A stretch of 64,000 nt of DNA from Forficula auricularia. Its lineage: Eukaryota; Arthropoda; Insecta; Dermaptera; Forficulidae. A program made the position numbers and the translations under genes. This document shows, piece after piece, positions 42,955 to 54,195 of the stretch. Positions within the stretch are counted from its first letter, which is position 1; each line of letters opens with the position of its first letter. The stretch covers positions 17,794,455-17,858,454 of the forward strand of contig JALMQS010000187.1 of the NCBI GenBank assembly GCA_024734495.1. The letters run 5' to 3'. Below the pieces are notes generated by a model. That model saw nothing but the letters and a program-made list of their open reading frames with translations, had not been told where the DNA came from and did no database searches.

Positions 42955-43848
42955 CAGTGTTTTTCAATAAGGGGGTCGCGAAGCCTCAGTCCACGCAAAA
43001 TCGGACAGTTTGAAAATTTTTAATTTTTGATTTCCTTCATTTTTGACATTTTTTAGTACCCATCAAAAAAATCTTCCTGGTAAATTTTGAAATTTTTTTG
43101 ATCACCGGTTTAAAAGATATCGAATTTTGGTTTTTCGCTCATAACTTCTTGAAAAATGGTTCAAATTCATTTTTTTTTTTTTTACATACTTTTTAGAAAA
43201 AAATGTTAAAAAATTATTTAAAGTATTTTTGTATGCGATTTTTGACTGAAAATTTTAATCTTGTTTTTGAAACTGTACTTTTCGATTTTTTTTGATAATT
43301 TTTTATCTTAAACTTCTATTCATTCTACAAATTTTAAGAGCGGATAGTGGTCCTAAGATAATTACTATTTTTTTCGATTTTTGAAAATTTCGAGAAATTT
43401 TTATTAGCTATTAATCATTATTAAAACCACTTTTTCTTATTGAGTTCTCTTTTTTTTAGTTATTTTGAATTGCTTTTTATCGTTAACAGGTGTTTAAAAT
43501 AAATAATTAGTATTTAAGTTTGTTGAAAGAAAATAAAATCAAAAATCGAAAATCGAAAAAATAAAAAAATAGTAATTATCATAGGACAACGATCAACCTG
43601 GTCTTAAAATCTCCAATAAAAGAACTGAGTCGACGAAAACGAATCGAAGAAAAATATGTCTGTTATAGGTACTTAATTGTATATTTAGCCGATTAATAAT
43701 TATAAAAATTAATAAAAATGTTGTACTGATTTGATATTTGTAACATAATAAAATACAGGTTATAAACAGCGGGGGGCAGGGGGTCGCGAAATTTTTTTTT
43801 CATTCTAAAGGGGTCGGGTCATGAAAAAGGTTGAAAAACACTGACATT
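42955..43848. mobile_element. non-autonomous hAT-like element
   Basis: CAGTGTTTTTCAATAAGGGG and (reverse) CAGTGTTTTTCAACCTTTTT are hAT-type ends. The interior is AT-rich with inverted GATTTTTG-type segments. The 8-bp flanks match only partly. Confidence 0.6.
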
Positions 43849-44688
43849 TATTATATATGTACCAACCTAGATTAATTATCTCCTAATAATTATAAATGAA
43901 GAAATTTGTGTCTATGGAAAGTAAATTATATGTGAGCAAGGAAGAAAGTTTATGTTGCTGATATTTAATTGGTATATGGAGTATTCTACGAGAGTTTGAA
44001 ATTTTAAAATTATTAAGTCTTGAATTCCAGAAAAATAATAAAAGATGTAATTTAACTGGATGACTTTTGTCTGTGAGAAAATTCCATCACTACACTTTAA
44101 TTAAATTTCTTAAATTTAATATCTAAAAATATTTTTGATGAACAATTAGTGGATTTTAAAATAAATAAACAGATTGTTTCTAGACTTTAACCATAGTCGT
44201 TTGAAATATCAATATTTCTATTCCTTTAATATTAATCAGATATCAATGGCTATTTGAAGTCACTGGTAATAAAAAAGTATTATTGCAGATTTGATGGTTT
44301 GGTGGTTAGCCCAAAAATAATTCCTCCATGTCTTCAACACTGGTAAAAACTTTAAAAATTCAATGTAGAATGGTTATTATTTCTGCAATATTAGATTACA
44401 ATCGATTGGTATTTTTCATTTTAAGTTGATTCCTCCTGATTTTCAGCAAAGGTACCGAATGCTATAACAACGCAGTTGCTATGTTTACTTATAAAATATA
44501 GCATTTTACGGAGAAAAGCCTATCGATTCTTACTAAAGCAAAGTTACCTGAGCTAGATTAAACCAACTGAATATATTAAAAAAAGAATTTGCTTACTGTA
44601 GATTAAAGTACTTTAAAATGTAATTTTACTAAAAACTTTATATAATCAATTTTAAATAATATTCAATTTATATGATTTATTTATTTTT
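43849..44688. other. intron 13, AT-rich
   Basis: No feature recognised. Confidence 0.4.
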
Positions 44689-45507
44689 AACCGACTTCAA
44701 AAAAGGAGTAGGTTCTCAAATCGACTGAATTTTTTTGTGTGTGTCTATGTTACTCGATTTCTTAGCCAATTGTGAACAGATTTTGATGATTTTTTTGCAT
44801 TGGGTTCAGTATAGTTTCCGATTGGTACCATATTAATTTGTTCAAGTTCTGATATGATCAATGACAAAATAGCGGAAATCTCCAATTCATATGAGAAAAA
44901 AAATCGAAATTATACTAAAAAAATCTTTAATAAAAAACAATCTTAAAACGTTCATTATTAAAACCCGCTAACGTTTCGAGAGAATTCCTCTATTTATAAA
45001 TTATTATCATTCTCCGATTCATTCGCACGAATCTTTTTCTTACGATATTCTTGCAAGGTATTATCTTAGTCTCATTATTCTTAACATCATTAAAAAGAGA
45101 AAAATAAAAATAATTTTTAGAAAAAAAAAAACCTAAAATTAAATGCAACAAATAAAAAATACAACTCAAAAATCAAATAAAATGCACTAAAAGGTATAAA
45201 ATAATCATCTAATTTAGTTACAACTGAATGACGAAATTTTTACATGAAATCACTTTTTGAAGTCGGTGCTAAAGAAATATAAGGGAGCTTACGCGATGTT
45301 TTCTTCATTACCGGCCAAATGATCCGTTGAGTGCGATTCATAAAATGTATATGTTTAGCACCGACTTCAAAAAGTGATTTCATGTAAAAGTTTCGTCGTT
45401 TAGTTGTAACTAAATTAGATAATTATTTTATACATTTTGGTGCATTTTATTTGATTTTTGACTTGTATTATTTTATTTGTTGCATTTAATTTTTTTGAAG
45501 TCCGTTT
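44689..45507. mobile_element. AACCGACTTC-family element, copy 3
   Basis: It starts AACCGACTTCAAAAAAGG. The foldback right half (TTTTTGAAGTCGGTGCTAAA) ends near TTTGAAGTCCGTTTTT. Confidence 0.72.
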
Positions 45508-45639
45508 TTTTTTTTAAAAATTATTTTTATAATTATTCTTATTTTAAATAATTTCTCAGTGTGCTGAAGGAAAGTTGAATTTATAGTCATTTTCGGGATC
45601 CTTTAGGCAGCTAAATATAATATTAAATTTGATCAAAAT

Positions 45640-45800
45640 TTATAAAGTCAATTAAATTTAATTAGGGAACGAAGAAAATATTTTTATATTATAGACAAAA
45701 TCGGGATTCGAACCCGGGATCTTCGCATGTGCGATGCGACGCCTTTTTAAGAACCTTAGCTCTTATCTTATGATCCCTGAACCCAAGCTAATACCTAATG
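45640..45800 (-). repeat. tRNA-derived SINE, copy A
   Basis: The minus strand has GAGCTAAGGTTC and the B-box CGGGTTCGAATCCCG. Same family as the core of the foldback at 45889-46275. Confidence 0.65.
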
Positions 45801-45888
45801 TCTATATGAATTATGGAATTTCTTTAATCTCTTCCTCGTTCATTTTATCAACTCTATAGTGGTCTGACTATTTTTTTTTTACTATTCT

Positions 45889-46275
45889 CAAACGCCTTCC
45901 AATCGATCACATACTCAAGGGTCGAAAATCATTTTTTCTCTTTGCCCTGGGGCGCAATCACAACGAGGCCTCGTTGAAAGACAATTATTAATTAAATTAG
46001 GGAACGAAGAAAAGATTTTTATATTATAGACAAAAGGATCAGCCGGGATTCGAACCCGGAATCTTCGCATGTGCGCTGCGACGCCTTTATAAGAACCTTA
46101 GCTCTTATCCTCTCGGCCACGGATCCCTGAACCCAAGCTAATACCCTAATTTAATTTAATTAATAATTGTCTTTCGACAAGGCCTCGTTGTGATTGCGCC
46201 CCAGGGCAAAGAATAAAAATTATTTTCGACCCTTAGGTTTGTGATTGATTGGGAAGCGTTTGAGAATAGTTTAAT
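45889..46275. mobile_element. MITE with about 120-bp inverted arms and a SINE core
   Basis: CTATTCTCAAACGCCTTCCA at the left is mirrored by GGGAAGCGTTTGAGAATAG at the right. The arms continue through GCCCTGGGGCGCAATCACAA. The centre (about 46020-46140) is a tRNA-like SINE copy matching 45640-45800. Confidence 0.8.
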
Positions 46276-46599
46276 TCAAGTTAATTTTTAAGATATTTAG
46301 AAAAAATGTAGAGATAAAGTACTAATGTTTGTGTGCCGATATGTACCAAAAACTAATAACCACTTTATTTTATTAATATAAAGTAATGGTATGTTTTCAA
46401 TTTTATTTCAATCAGTTGAACGGTGTGTAAAAAATTGTCGTCGGAAAAAAAGAAATCCATACTTTTATACCATACACTTGCACACAGTCTAAATGAAAAA
46501 AAATCACTCTTTTTGTCCTCTGGTACAAACTCCATATAATTTTTGGCAAAGCTATCAGTTGCTAAAATTCAACCTGAATGAATACTATAATTAGTGAAT

Positions 46600-46695
46600 T
46601 TTATTGAGACCACGGATTTGAATTCGCGCATAGCGCGAGACCGATTACAATACTTTATCCATGCCTGCGCTATGGACAAAGTAAAAAAAAATTAA
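46600..46695 (-). repeat. tRNA-like sequence (possible SINE head)
   Basis: The minus strand has TAGCGCAGGCATGG (A-box-like) and GCGCGAATTCAAATCCG (weak B-box). Not a foldable tRNA gene. Confidence 0.4.
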
Positions 46696-47689
46696 AAATT
46701 AAATTGAAATAAAAGTAAAAAACATAAGTTTTTTGAACCGGAAGTTTTGAAGATAGAGAGCCAAATCTAATTAGATCTCCACATTGCCACCAGAACGAAC
46801 TTTCTACCGCTTATCTTTGTTGATTTTCGGGTATCGGGTGCCAGATAACCAAGCTTCCCCTATCTCCCAGGCGTAGCAAGTATTTTATCAATTTTCATAT
46901 TGTTAATGATCATTTCACTGATTTTAATAAAATTAATAATATAAATATATTTGTTATAATTTTATATTAATATTATATTAACCAATATTTTTATAAATCC
47001 AATATTAATTACATATTATAAAAATTGAAAGGAAAGAAGCAATTATTAATATCTCGCTTCTCTATGTATCCATAACAACCCTCAGTTTGTCAAACGCAGC
47101 AAAGCAAATGTAAACACAGTTCATTTTAATTGAGCCCTTAGGGACAGGGCGACAAAATCTGCACGCCAGCACTCTTCCCCTTCTGAATATTGTCGTCCGC
47201 AACCAGGCAGTCAATGTTGATTTTCTATCTTTACTTAAGCTGTTATTAAAGAGATTAAGTGATCTCTCAACGTTAACGATTCAATGTCTCATTGCAAATA
47301 AAGAATCACTCAAGCGTTCCATTTTCTAATAATCTTTTAATTTACAAAAGAAATTTTTTAATCAATAAATATGTTCCAGAAAAAAAAAATATTTAAAACT
47401 TGTTCCTTCTTAATTATATAAAAAATTACTCGGCGCTCTCGAGAGGCAGGATAAAAGCTTGTCTGCCGGGCAGCATTAAATTAACTCGATTTTTTTCCCT
47501 TATCGTATTTAGAGATAACTAGAGACAATTCATTTTCAACTATGATTTTTTTTGTCTATATGTGTAGACTTATGATACCCTCAACAACTCACTGTAAAGT
47601 CTTAGAAAGTTCACTATGGGATTAAAATGTTTGTATTTCCAAAACAAAGAAATTATTACATTTTGGGCTTCCTACCTTTAGAATTTCTG
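46696..47689. other. intron 13, nothing recognised
   Basis: AT-rich with a few GC-richer patches near 47090-47170; no coding evidence. Confidence 0.4.
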
Positions 47690-47905
47690 GTTAAAAATGC
47701 AGAAAATCAGAATAAAATCGAATTGCTCTATGAGGGTCTATCGAACGGTTATAGCTAATGAGGAGAAATTTGGCACACAAGTTTTTATTTATAAACTGCA
47801 CACCTTTGCCAAATTTCAACCTTCTAGCTCAAAATGTTTGGTAACAAAAAATACTAAAAACGCTAAAATTTACTTAAAACTTATTGAGTCTTGAAAAAAA
47901 AAAAA
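47690..47905. repeat. dispersed repeat related to 24330-24500
   Basis: Shares TTTGGCACACAAGTTT, CACACCTTTGCCAAATTTCA and TTATTGAGTCTTGAAAA with the earlier copy. Confidence 0.5.
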
Positions 47906-48434
47906 ATTATTTTCTTTTTATTTAAATGGATATCATTTTGATATATCTCTTTCTAATTCATATTGAATTGGAAAGTAGATGTTACATTTTGAATATAAAT
48001 ATGTTATATACAGTTATTAAAATTTCCTTATAATCCCCCCCCCCCTTCTTTTAATTTATAAGAATCGTTATTGAAGATAATGACATGACATAAAAAATAT
48101 TCAAAAGTATTAAATGTCTAAAAATATTCTTTGCAAATTAATATAAGCTTGATGCACTTTCGAGGCGCGAGGCCCCACGAGCTGCGAATCCGTAGGCGGT
48201 CACCCACGCCTTGCGCCTCCTCTATTTATCTATTAGATAAAAATATGCGAAAATTTAGAAATTTACCAAAATTGGACATAACCGCAATGGATTTTAGGCG
48301 ACTCAATAATACTATATAGGTTTTTAGATATTCAGTTTCAATTTGCCACCCACTCTGACAACTTCAATAAATCGCTTTGATTGTCTTGTGGTTTATTAAA
48401 CGTCTTACCTTTTATAAGGCTCGAATTCGATCTT

Positions 48435-48835
48435 GTTTTCAAATAAAGCTTACATGGGTGGAGAGAAGCCTCTATGTAGGTATTCTTTTTTCCCTGGATG
48501 CAATTCAAAGACTAAGACTAGCTTCCTCTATTCTCTGGCCCATAGTAGACCCGCTCTTTCCTTTTTTTTTTCTAGGACCCTACCAGGGCGTTTATTCTGT
48601 CGAGATAAAATCAATAATCCCACATAAAGTCGCGATTTTCAAACATTTAGCACATTTCGTGATTAAATTAGATACAATTCGAACAAACGCTTTCCCCAAC
48701 TCTTTTATCCCTATGACTTCTAGAGACTGCAACTCTCGTTCCGCATCCACCTTTCCAGCAACCTACACTCTTTTAACACCTTTATCCACAACTACCTTCA
48801 GCTTCGACCCAATCACTGAAATTAGTTTCTATACT
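48435..48835 (+). pseudogene. degraded LINE 3' fragment
   Basis: The sequence around 48660-48810 (AATTCGAACAAACGC, ATGACTTCTAGAGACTG, CCACCTTTCCAGCAA) aligns with the LINE tail at 14570-14700 but with frame breaks. The 168-codon open frame here is fortuitous. Confidence 0.55.
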
Positions 48836-49330
48836 CTTTCTTTTTTTCACGATTCAAGGGACAACGCGTGGGTTACATATTAATAAAACATCAATATCAT
48901 AAAAAACTAAACTCGAATAATATCGAAAAATTTAAGCAATATTTTGTAATTTTTTACTACTCATATGAGGCAAACTGCCATAGAGCATCAATTTAAATTT
49001 AAACAATTGAATAAATAAATAATCGAGTTCTACCTATCTCTAGGGGGTGTACAATTGTACATCCCTTATATTAGTCTCTAATGAGAAGGCAATTACATTG
49101 GTAAATTAAAATAAACTTAGGGAACTTAATTTGGCAACAACTCATTTTTTGTCACGCCACGAGTTCAGAATGTGCAGTGAAGATGGTCACACATGAGGCG
49201 GCAAATTTTAGTTAAGAGTAGTTGTTTGAACAAAATAAAATTGAAAAAGATTTTGTTGTGCCGAGTTGTTGATTCATAAAGAGAAATCAATTATGTTCTC
49301 CTCCGCTTGATGTCCCTAGGCATATTCTTA

Positions 49331-51736
49331 TTTACGACATTGATTCATTTATGAAGTCGGAAGCTTATACTCGTGATTTTATTGGAATTCCGCCTATTCC
49401 GCCTATATTCTTCAGAATTTTTCATGACACATTTCAAAGTACCATGAGTAAATCGGGATGACTTTAACTCTCATTAAAAAAAAAAAAAAAAACTAAGCAA
49501 CGACTCAGAAACATATAATTTATCGATGATTGAATGGTAGAATCACTAGTATTCTTAAAATAAAATCCATTTAATTTGTGGATATAAAATTAAGATTTAA
49601 TTACCAAATATTCCTTGAATTCTCAATTAACTCACAACCTCTCTAATAACTATAATAGCTTATGTCAAGAATACTCTGTTAGTTTATTCATTAATCGAAA
49701 TTTAATTTATATTAATGTAAACTTCATTATCAAGTTGTGTTCACTTAGTTGATTTTGAGCTAATTAAACTTACCCAATATTCACTTAATTAATATTAATA
49801 TTCATAATTCAATCTCTTCTTCTCTTGAATTTATAGAATAGCTCCATAATAACTATTTTTTTTTTTTTTACTTTATCTTACGTAGTTAGCAAGGAGGGTA
49901 ACTAGATCACTCAATTTTTTTTAACACTAATCTTTTACTTCCACGAACATTATATAGAATAATTAAAGTATTGAAATGGCCTCTCCGCAAATGCACTTTT
50001 CTAGCTTACTCTAATTTTTATAGTTGTAGTGCCTCTTTCCATAACTAAAAATACTTATTGTGTATTCCAGAGGTCAAAAAGCCAATAGTCTCTGTCTGAT
50101 ATCAAGATTATTCAAAATTGCTAAATCTCAGATAAATTCAATTTAAAATCTAATTAAGCATTAGCTAGAGTTAACACAGCAAGGTTTTTTTCTTACTAGT
50201 CATTTTGCCTTGAATGTTCATGCATTTTTTAAATTTTTCGAACCATTCTCATTTGAGCACCATTTACTTGATTTTTTTAATAAAGTTGCAAGAAACTATA
50301 ACACCTATAAAATCAACACACATGTAAATACCATCTCGCCAAAACGTCCAAGGTTCTCTGTATCTTATGTAATGCTGCTACAGATAACATGTCTACATCG
50401 TTATCTTGATGTTTCTATCATTCTATTCCTTTGATTGTTTAGAGATGTCATATGTTATAAAAAAATTAGGAATTCTAAGATTTCCCACAACGGTAACTCT
50501 AAATTTAAAACAACAATTGAAAAAGTGTCTCAGCACATTTTTCTCGAGAATCTACTCCATCAGAAGTATAACAAATGATTTCAAACTACATATATAAATT
50601 TTGTAAACACATAAACAAATAGTTTTTTCCTTAACACTAATCCAACGGAAAATGAATTTTTATAAATAATCAATTAGCAATTATCCTCTTCTTTTTGAAA
50701 GCATTATATTATTTTTATTAACAGATGAAATCTGATCTCAGCACAATGGATTATCCCGGGTTTTCAAATAATAATATTTATACAAGCACAAACAGAATAG
50801 AATGAGAGAGTAGGGTGGAGAATAATCATCGTCGTTGATGAAATTGCTTAATTTCGTATTCTCTTTTTCCCTATACTGGGGTTGGGAATAATTTAAATCC
50901 ACTTGAAATTCATAAATGATAACCCCCTCGCTCTTTGCTAATAAATGATTTTTAAGACCTTATAAAAAATGAAATACATTTCGAAAATTTAGAAAGATTT
51001 TATAAATTATTAAAAATGCTTTTATTTAATCTCTAGCAAGTAAAATGGCAGGATTAAAAGTCAATTTGAACAACAACGATGAAGGAAAATTATTTCAATC
51101 TTACTATGATTCCTATTATATTTCACAATATTATACTTCTATGTGTTAATTGTACACTTTAAGAAACGGTGGATTGCTATATATATATTTTTAAGAAGTG
51201 GAAGACCTAGATTATAGTGTTTTCCCTAGATAAATGGGATGTGTCTTTGAGAAAAGTAAAAGAATTGGCATCGGATAGAGATGAGTCGAAGCTGATGGTT
51301 ACGTCAAACCAGTTTTAGTACTGTATACTAGATAATGATGATGATATATCGAGACTCCATTGCTGCCTCAACAAAAATTTATCGAACATTTATAGTATGA
51401 ATAAGAATATTATTTTATTTGCTAGTACTAACTAAAATTGAATTGCGATTGCCGATTAGTCATATAATATGTAAAGAGGAATACAGGTTATCTATTTTTT
51501 TTTATATACATGTATATAGAATCGTTTTTTAATATTAATTATTTGTTACTCATTCATTGACTCCACAGAAGGTTTCTAATTTATAATAAGCCAGTCAAGA
51601 GCGAGACAGATCACATACCGTGGGTTCCGTAACTTATATCTTCGAAAATATTAGAGATATCGATTTTTTTTTAAATTTGTCATTAATAAGGAGGGAATGA
51701 GTAAATATTTGGAATTTTTTCTTTTTGTCTATTTTT
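49331..51736. other. intron 13, AT-rich
   Basis: No gene or clear repeat was recognised. A small palindrome GTGTACAATTGTACATC lies just before, at 49047. Confidence 0.4.
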
Positions 51737-52350
51737 CTTAAGGACGTTCCCTAATATAGCTCAGATGCAGTTCGCTCTTTCCCCTACTCTCCCATGCGCA
51801 AAAAGAAAAAAAAGAAAAAAAAACACTTCATGATTCAGCTCAATGCCAGATGACAACAGTATAGTTAGGTTGAGAGAATTAGCCAAAAACCTCAAATGCA
51901 CCATTTGCAGAAGTTTTTTAGAAATGGAAAAGTTGAGTGATTTTAGTGCGACTTTGCCAAGTCGTCATCTCTCATTTGCCATGTCATGAGAGAAAAAATG
52001 AAAACCATCAAAGGTACCTAACTTTTAAACATTTTTCATACAAAACGAATACTGCTTGATACAATTATTTTAACAGAAACATATTTCTTATATCTAGTTA
52101 ATGACTCTCAGTTTTTCAAAATAATTTCAAGAAAATTACGATTGTTATTTAATGAAACAGTTGCTTTAACATCAATCGGGATAGGGTTAGCCTGTTAAAA
52201 TATGCAAATTTCAATGGTCAATATTTACAAATTTAGTGCCGCAAGGACTATTGAAAAAATATCTACTTATAAAGGACACTTATAAATATGTGTATTCAAA
52301 GTTTTAAAAGGATTGCAAGAAAATCAATTTATTAGGGAACGTCCTTAAGA
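51737..52350. mobile_element. 612-bp TIR element
   Basis: CTTAAGGACGTTCCCTAATA and TATTAGGGAACGTCCTTAAG are perfect 20-bp inverted ends; no transposase. Confidence 0.8.
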
Positions 52351-52539
52351 ATAAAAAAATGTAATTGAACAGTGTTATCGAAACGAATTATTGATTTTTC
52401 ATAATTTCTTTGAATTAAAATATACATTTAGTCCTTTTTTGTGATATTTTAAATTAAAATATTCAAGTAACTCCAATTAACTCCTCTTTATATATATATA
52501 TAATATTCTATGTATTTATGCTATATGGTAAACGGCTGC

Positions 52540-52740
52540 CGTTCCCTCTCCAGTCTCCCCTCCTAGGTTCGCTGATGTATCTCCTCTGTGTGTCTGTGTT
52601 GACTTAATCTCTAATTGGCTAACAAATCTAAAAGCAGATAATTAAGCTGAAATCGTTGACGTCAGCTGCTTTTGCCTGAGGGGTAGATCGGAAGCTTTTG
52701 TGGATCTTTTCTCTCCCCTGCACCACCTAAATGCATAGAA
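52540..52740. promoter_or_regulatory. GC-richer island with CRE-like site (regulatory candidate)
   Basis: In AT-rich intron DNA this 200-bp patch holds TTGACGTCAGCTGC near 52657 (CRE-like plus E-box-like) and C/T-rich blocks. It could be an enhancer or alternative promoter. Motif-level evidence only. Confidence 0.25.
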
Positions 52741-53885
52741 CTATTTACTTTTAGAGTTTTCGAACTATGGGGCTCACTACTCTTAATCATACTCCTAATT
52801 ATTCATGATCTCTAGTTTTCAAAAAAAAACTTCATTTTAATAAGGAGATATCAAAGATAAAACATGATCATTTTTAACCGACCTCAATTCGACTTAATTT
52901 TTTTTTATGTTATCTAATTAACAACTTTTTGAATTACTTTTTGAAAAATTTTTAGAATAAAACAATTTAGAAATTAGCTATTTTCCCCACAGAACACCAG
53001 ATTCTTTTAGTTACTCTTATTAAAATTGAATTACAGTATATGGTATATGGGTTTATATACTAATCTCAATTGATTATTTTATTTTGAAAATAAGAAAAAA
53101 AAATTGTAATTTATTTGATTGATTTTAAACAACAAAATTAATTTTTATTCTGGATTTAACTAACACATTTAAAAATTCTCCCTTTTATTTCTACTTATTC
53201 ACAAGAATTTGTAGTATTTTTTCTTTACTTAATTTCATTTAGGTATATATTTCTACTTTTTATAGGTATAACACAGATGTTGATATTACTTTTTTATTTA
53301 CAATTAATTTACACGTGTAGGATTTTTAAAATACTAAACGAATTTAAAATTAATTAATTTTTTATTTAATATAATGACAATCACCTTTACCAAATTAATT
53401 GAAAAATCAATAGAAATTAATTTAATAGATTATTTACAATTTTATTAAGTGATTTTTCTATAATACAATGATATGTCTGTTGTGCTAATACTTAGCTTTA
53501 ATACTTTAATAAATTCTTTTTTTTTTTATGATAAATTTGATTTCGATTGATATTGATTTTTCTAGTTGAGCTTGTAAATATATAAATATTTTTCTTAACA
53601 TTAGTTGAATTTTTCTTACAATATTGCAATATATAATAATTAAAACTAGAGTAATTTTTTAAGTGTAGGGTAAAGTCTATAATAATTTTTATTTTTTCTA
53701 GTCTTTTTCTCAATAATAATACATTTTATCTACAGAACCATTCATAATTAGGCATAAATTATTAAAACTCTCACATTACAAAGAATGTAAATACGTTGAT
53801 TTTAATTAATAAGATATATTCTACTCTTTTATGACATAAATTTAATTTCAATATTTTTTTTCTAAATAATGAAGATATTTAAATT
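52741..53885. other. AT-rich sequence downstream of the BTB-ZF gene
   Basis: It holds the presumed 3' UTR/downstream region of the minus-strand gene and a small AACCGACCTC remnant at 52876. The poly-A site cannot be fixed. Confidence 0.4.
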
Positions 53886-54195
53886 TTATTTTTCTTGAGT
53901 ATCATTGCTCGGTGTCGTTGATGATGATATTGAGTTATTTGCATTGATGTCATTTTCTGGCCTCTCCCCGTGACATAGCCTACGGTGTTTATGTACAAAA
54001 TAGTAACTGGGGAATTTCGATCCACACCGTTTACAAGGATAATATTGAACATTAGTAGATCCTCCAGCTGAGACACTTGTAGCTCCACTTGTAGTGGCAG
54101 ACACTATAAGCGAGTGACTTTCATTTGTATCTGATGGCTCCGAAGACGAAGAACCACTTCTTGTTGTAGCATCTCCCGATCCCAGAAGATGACGA
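53886..54195 (-). CDS. BTB-ZF exon 8 (zinc finger 2 and C-terminus)
   Basis: The acceptor is TTTCAG|TCGT. It supplies RH completing finger 1, a Ser/Thr linker, finger 2 (YYPCKRCGSKFPSYYFVHKH, C-x2-C-x12-H-x4-H) and a Ser/Thr tail ending NDTQEK, stop TAA. Confidence 0.9.

Noticed and set aside
45690..46140. tRNA genes
   Set aside because: Only B-box-like and A-box-like words are present; the sequences do not fold as tRNAs and lie in repeats with sister copies, so they are SINE-type.
48377..48883. 168-codon open frame as a gene
   Set aside because: It overlaps a degraded LINE tail related to 14.4-14.8 kb, has no recognisable domain and no splice context.
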